Of a DNA stretch of 5,351 bases, positions 4,275 to 5,351 are shown piece after piece. Positions within the stretch are counted from its first letter, which is position 1, and each line of letters starts with the position of its first letter. The translations under genes were made by a program, and so were the position numbers. A model generated the notes under the pieces. It was not told where the DNA came from. It did not search any database and saw nothing but the letters and a program-made list of their open reading frames with translations. Source of the DNA: Chloroflexota bacterium (GTDB lineage Bacteria; Chloroflexota; Limnocylindria; Limnocylindrales; CSP1-4); the NCBI GenBank assembly GCA_013694835.1, contig JACDBP010000152.1, positions 1-5,351 of the forward strand, written 5' to 3'.

Positions 4275-5351
4275 GTGCCGCCGCGGGGCCTGCTGGTGCG
4301 CGGTGCGCGAGAGGCCGCGACCCTCGCCGGTGGCGTGCGGCGAGGCTCGACGCAGGCGGACGCGGCCACCGTGCACTGGGATCTTGCCGCCGGCGGCGTC
4401 TCGATCCTGTCGTGGGACGGCCTGATCGTCACGGTCGGCACGGCAGAGGACGTTGTGCGTGCCGCGGAGGCCAACGGCATGGACCTTGACGGCTGTCGCG
4501 TGGTGGAAGCAGACGGCGGCCTCGTGACGCCGGGGCTGATCGACCCGCACACCCACCTGCTCTTCGGCGGCACGCGTGAAGGCGAGGTGGAACTGCGGAA
4601 GCGCGGTGCCGGCTACCTCGAGATCCTCGAGATGGGCGGTGGGATCCTGGAGACCGTCCGTGCCACGCGCGCTGCGAGCGACGAGGCGCTCCTGGTGCAC
4701 GGGCGGCGCTGGCTCGGCCGGATGCTGAGGCACGGCGTGACGACCATCGAGGCGAAGTCGGGCTATGGCCTCGACACAGGGACGGAGCTGCGACTGCTGC
4801 GCGTCGCGGGCGCGCTGGGCGCCGAGGGCCCGATCGAGATCGTGCCGACCTTCCTCGGCGCACACGCCGTCGCCCCGGAGTTCCGCGGCCGAGCCGACGC
4901 CGTCGAGGCGTACCTCGACTCGGTCGTCACCGAGCAGTTGCCGGCCGCGGCCGAGCAGGGCATCGCCCGGTTCTGCGACGTCTTCTGCGAGGAGGGTGTC
5001 TTCGACGCCGTGCAGTCGCGGCGGGTGTTGGAGGTCGGGGCTGCACTCGGTCTCCGGCCGCGGCTGCATGCCGACGAGCTGCGCCCCTCCGGCGGTGCCG
5101 AGCTGGCAGCATCGATGGGCGCCGCGTCAGCCGACCACCTTGCGACGCCGTCGGCAGCTGGAATCGCGGCGCTCGGTGCGGCCGCGGACGCGGGTCGACC
5201 TGTCGTGGCGACCCTGCTGCCGGCCACCACCTTCTCGTTGATGAGCACCCACTACGCCCCCGCGCGTGCCCTCATCGAGCGGGGCGTGCCGGTGGCGCTC
5301 GGCAGTGACTTCAACCCCGGCACCTCGCCGCCCCCCAACCTGCAGCTGGTG
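4275..5351 (+). CDS. hutI: Imidazolonepropionase (HutI), C-terminus outside window
   Basis: 359 codons to the right edge; whole enzymes are around 400 aa, so about 40-50 residues are missing. It hydrolyses 4-imidazolone-5-propionate to N-formimino-L-glutamate (EC 3.5.2.7), the substrate of FtcD just upstream, so the pair runs consecutive steps of histidine breakdown. It belongs to the amidohydrolase superfamily. Metal and catalytic motifs are all present (numbered from the GTG): DPHTHLLFGG with H92 and H94, KSGYGLD (161-167), FLGAHAV (193-199), DVFCEEGVF (235-243), LHADE with H265 and E268, SADHL with H288, and GSDFNPGTSP with D345. The gene starts just after ftcD. The GTG at 4275 is the first conventional in-frame codon giving a plausible N-terminus (MPPRGLLVRGA). 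The ribosome-binding site instead favours a CTG at 4263 (MTDSVPPRGLL). A TTG at 4209, overlapping ftcD, is also open but gives an unlikely Arg-rich extension. Genes for HutH and HutU are not in view and may lie downstream. Confidence 0.94.
   Translation, partial: MPPRGLLVRGAREAATLAGGVRRGSTQADAATVHWDLAAGGVSILSWDGLIVTVGTAEDVVRAAEANGMDLDGCRVVEADGGLVTPGLIDPHTHLLFGGTREGEVELRKRGAGYLEILEMGGGILETVRATRAASDEALLVHGRRWLGRMLRHGVTTIEAKSGYGLDTGTELRLLRVAGALGAEGPIEIVPTFLGAHAVAPEFRGRADAVEAYLDSVVTEQLPAAAEQGIARFCDVFCEEGVFDAVQSRRVLEVGAALGLRPRLHADELRPSGGAELAASMGAASADHLATPSAAGIAALGAAADAGRPVVATLLPATTFSLMSTHYAPARALIERGVPVALGSDFNPGTSPPPNLQLV

Noticed and set aside
4086..5069. Minus-strand frame opposite ftcD and hutI
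   Set aside because: Antisense to catalytic motifs of two identified enzymes; no domain signal of its own.

Overview
This is a GC-rich window with ordinary bacterial gene layout: compact genes, Shine-Dalgarno sequences, and GTG/TTG starts. It most likely comes from a high-GC soil or freshwater lineage such as Chloroflexota or Actinomycetota. The phylum is inferred from composition and gene types only, and no marker gene is present to settle it. There are six well-supported genes (two cut by the window edges), one candidate small ORF, and two informative intergenic regions.

Left third, minus strand: a probable operon read right to left. It starts in a conspicuously AT-rich promoter island (about 1160-1260) and contains a candidate 51-codon ORF, a DUF2089 zinc-ribbon/HTH regulator, and a DUF4097 beta-repeat protein that runs off the left edge. 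This resembles the DUF2089/DUF4097 pairings seen in many bacteria, which are poorly characterised and perhaps linked to the cell envelope.

Middle: a DtxR/MntR-family regulator (minus) diverges from an FTR1/EfeU-type iron permease (plus). The intergenic region has a good sigma70-type promoter for the permease, and a tandem pair of CAAG-N4-CTTG inverted repeats 23 bp apart overlaps its -35 box, making it a strong operator candidate. By alignment from memory, the regulator has lost all four classical primary-site metal ligands of DtxR. That makes its sensing mechanism the most interesting question in the window.

Right third, plus strand: ftcD (glutamate formimidoyltransferase) and hutI (imidazolonepropionase, cut by the right edge). 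These are the last two steps of histidine breakdown to glutamate and formimino-tetrahydrofolate. ftcD lies 63 nt after the permease gene with no visible terminator between them. The hutI start is odd: the good ribosome-binding site points at a CTG or an out-of-frame ATG rather than at the in-frame GTG.

I saw no mobile element, CRISPR array, tRNA or rRNA. Nothing here is clearly a new defence or biosynthetic system. The candidates for novelty are the altered regulator with its tandem operator, and the small ORF joined in frame, through one stop codon, to the DUF2089 gene.
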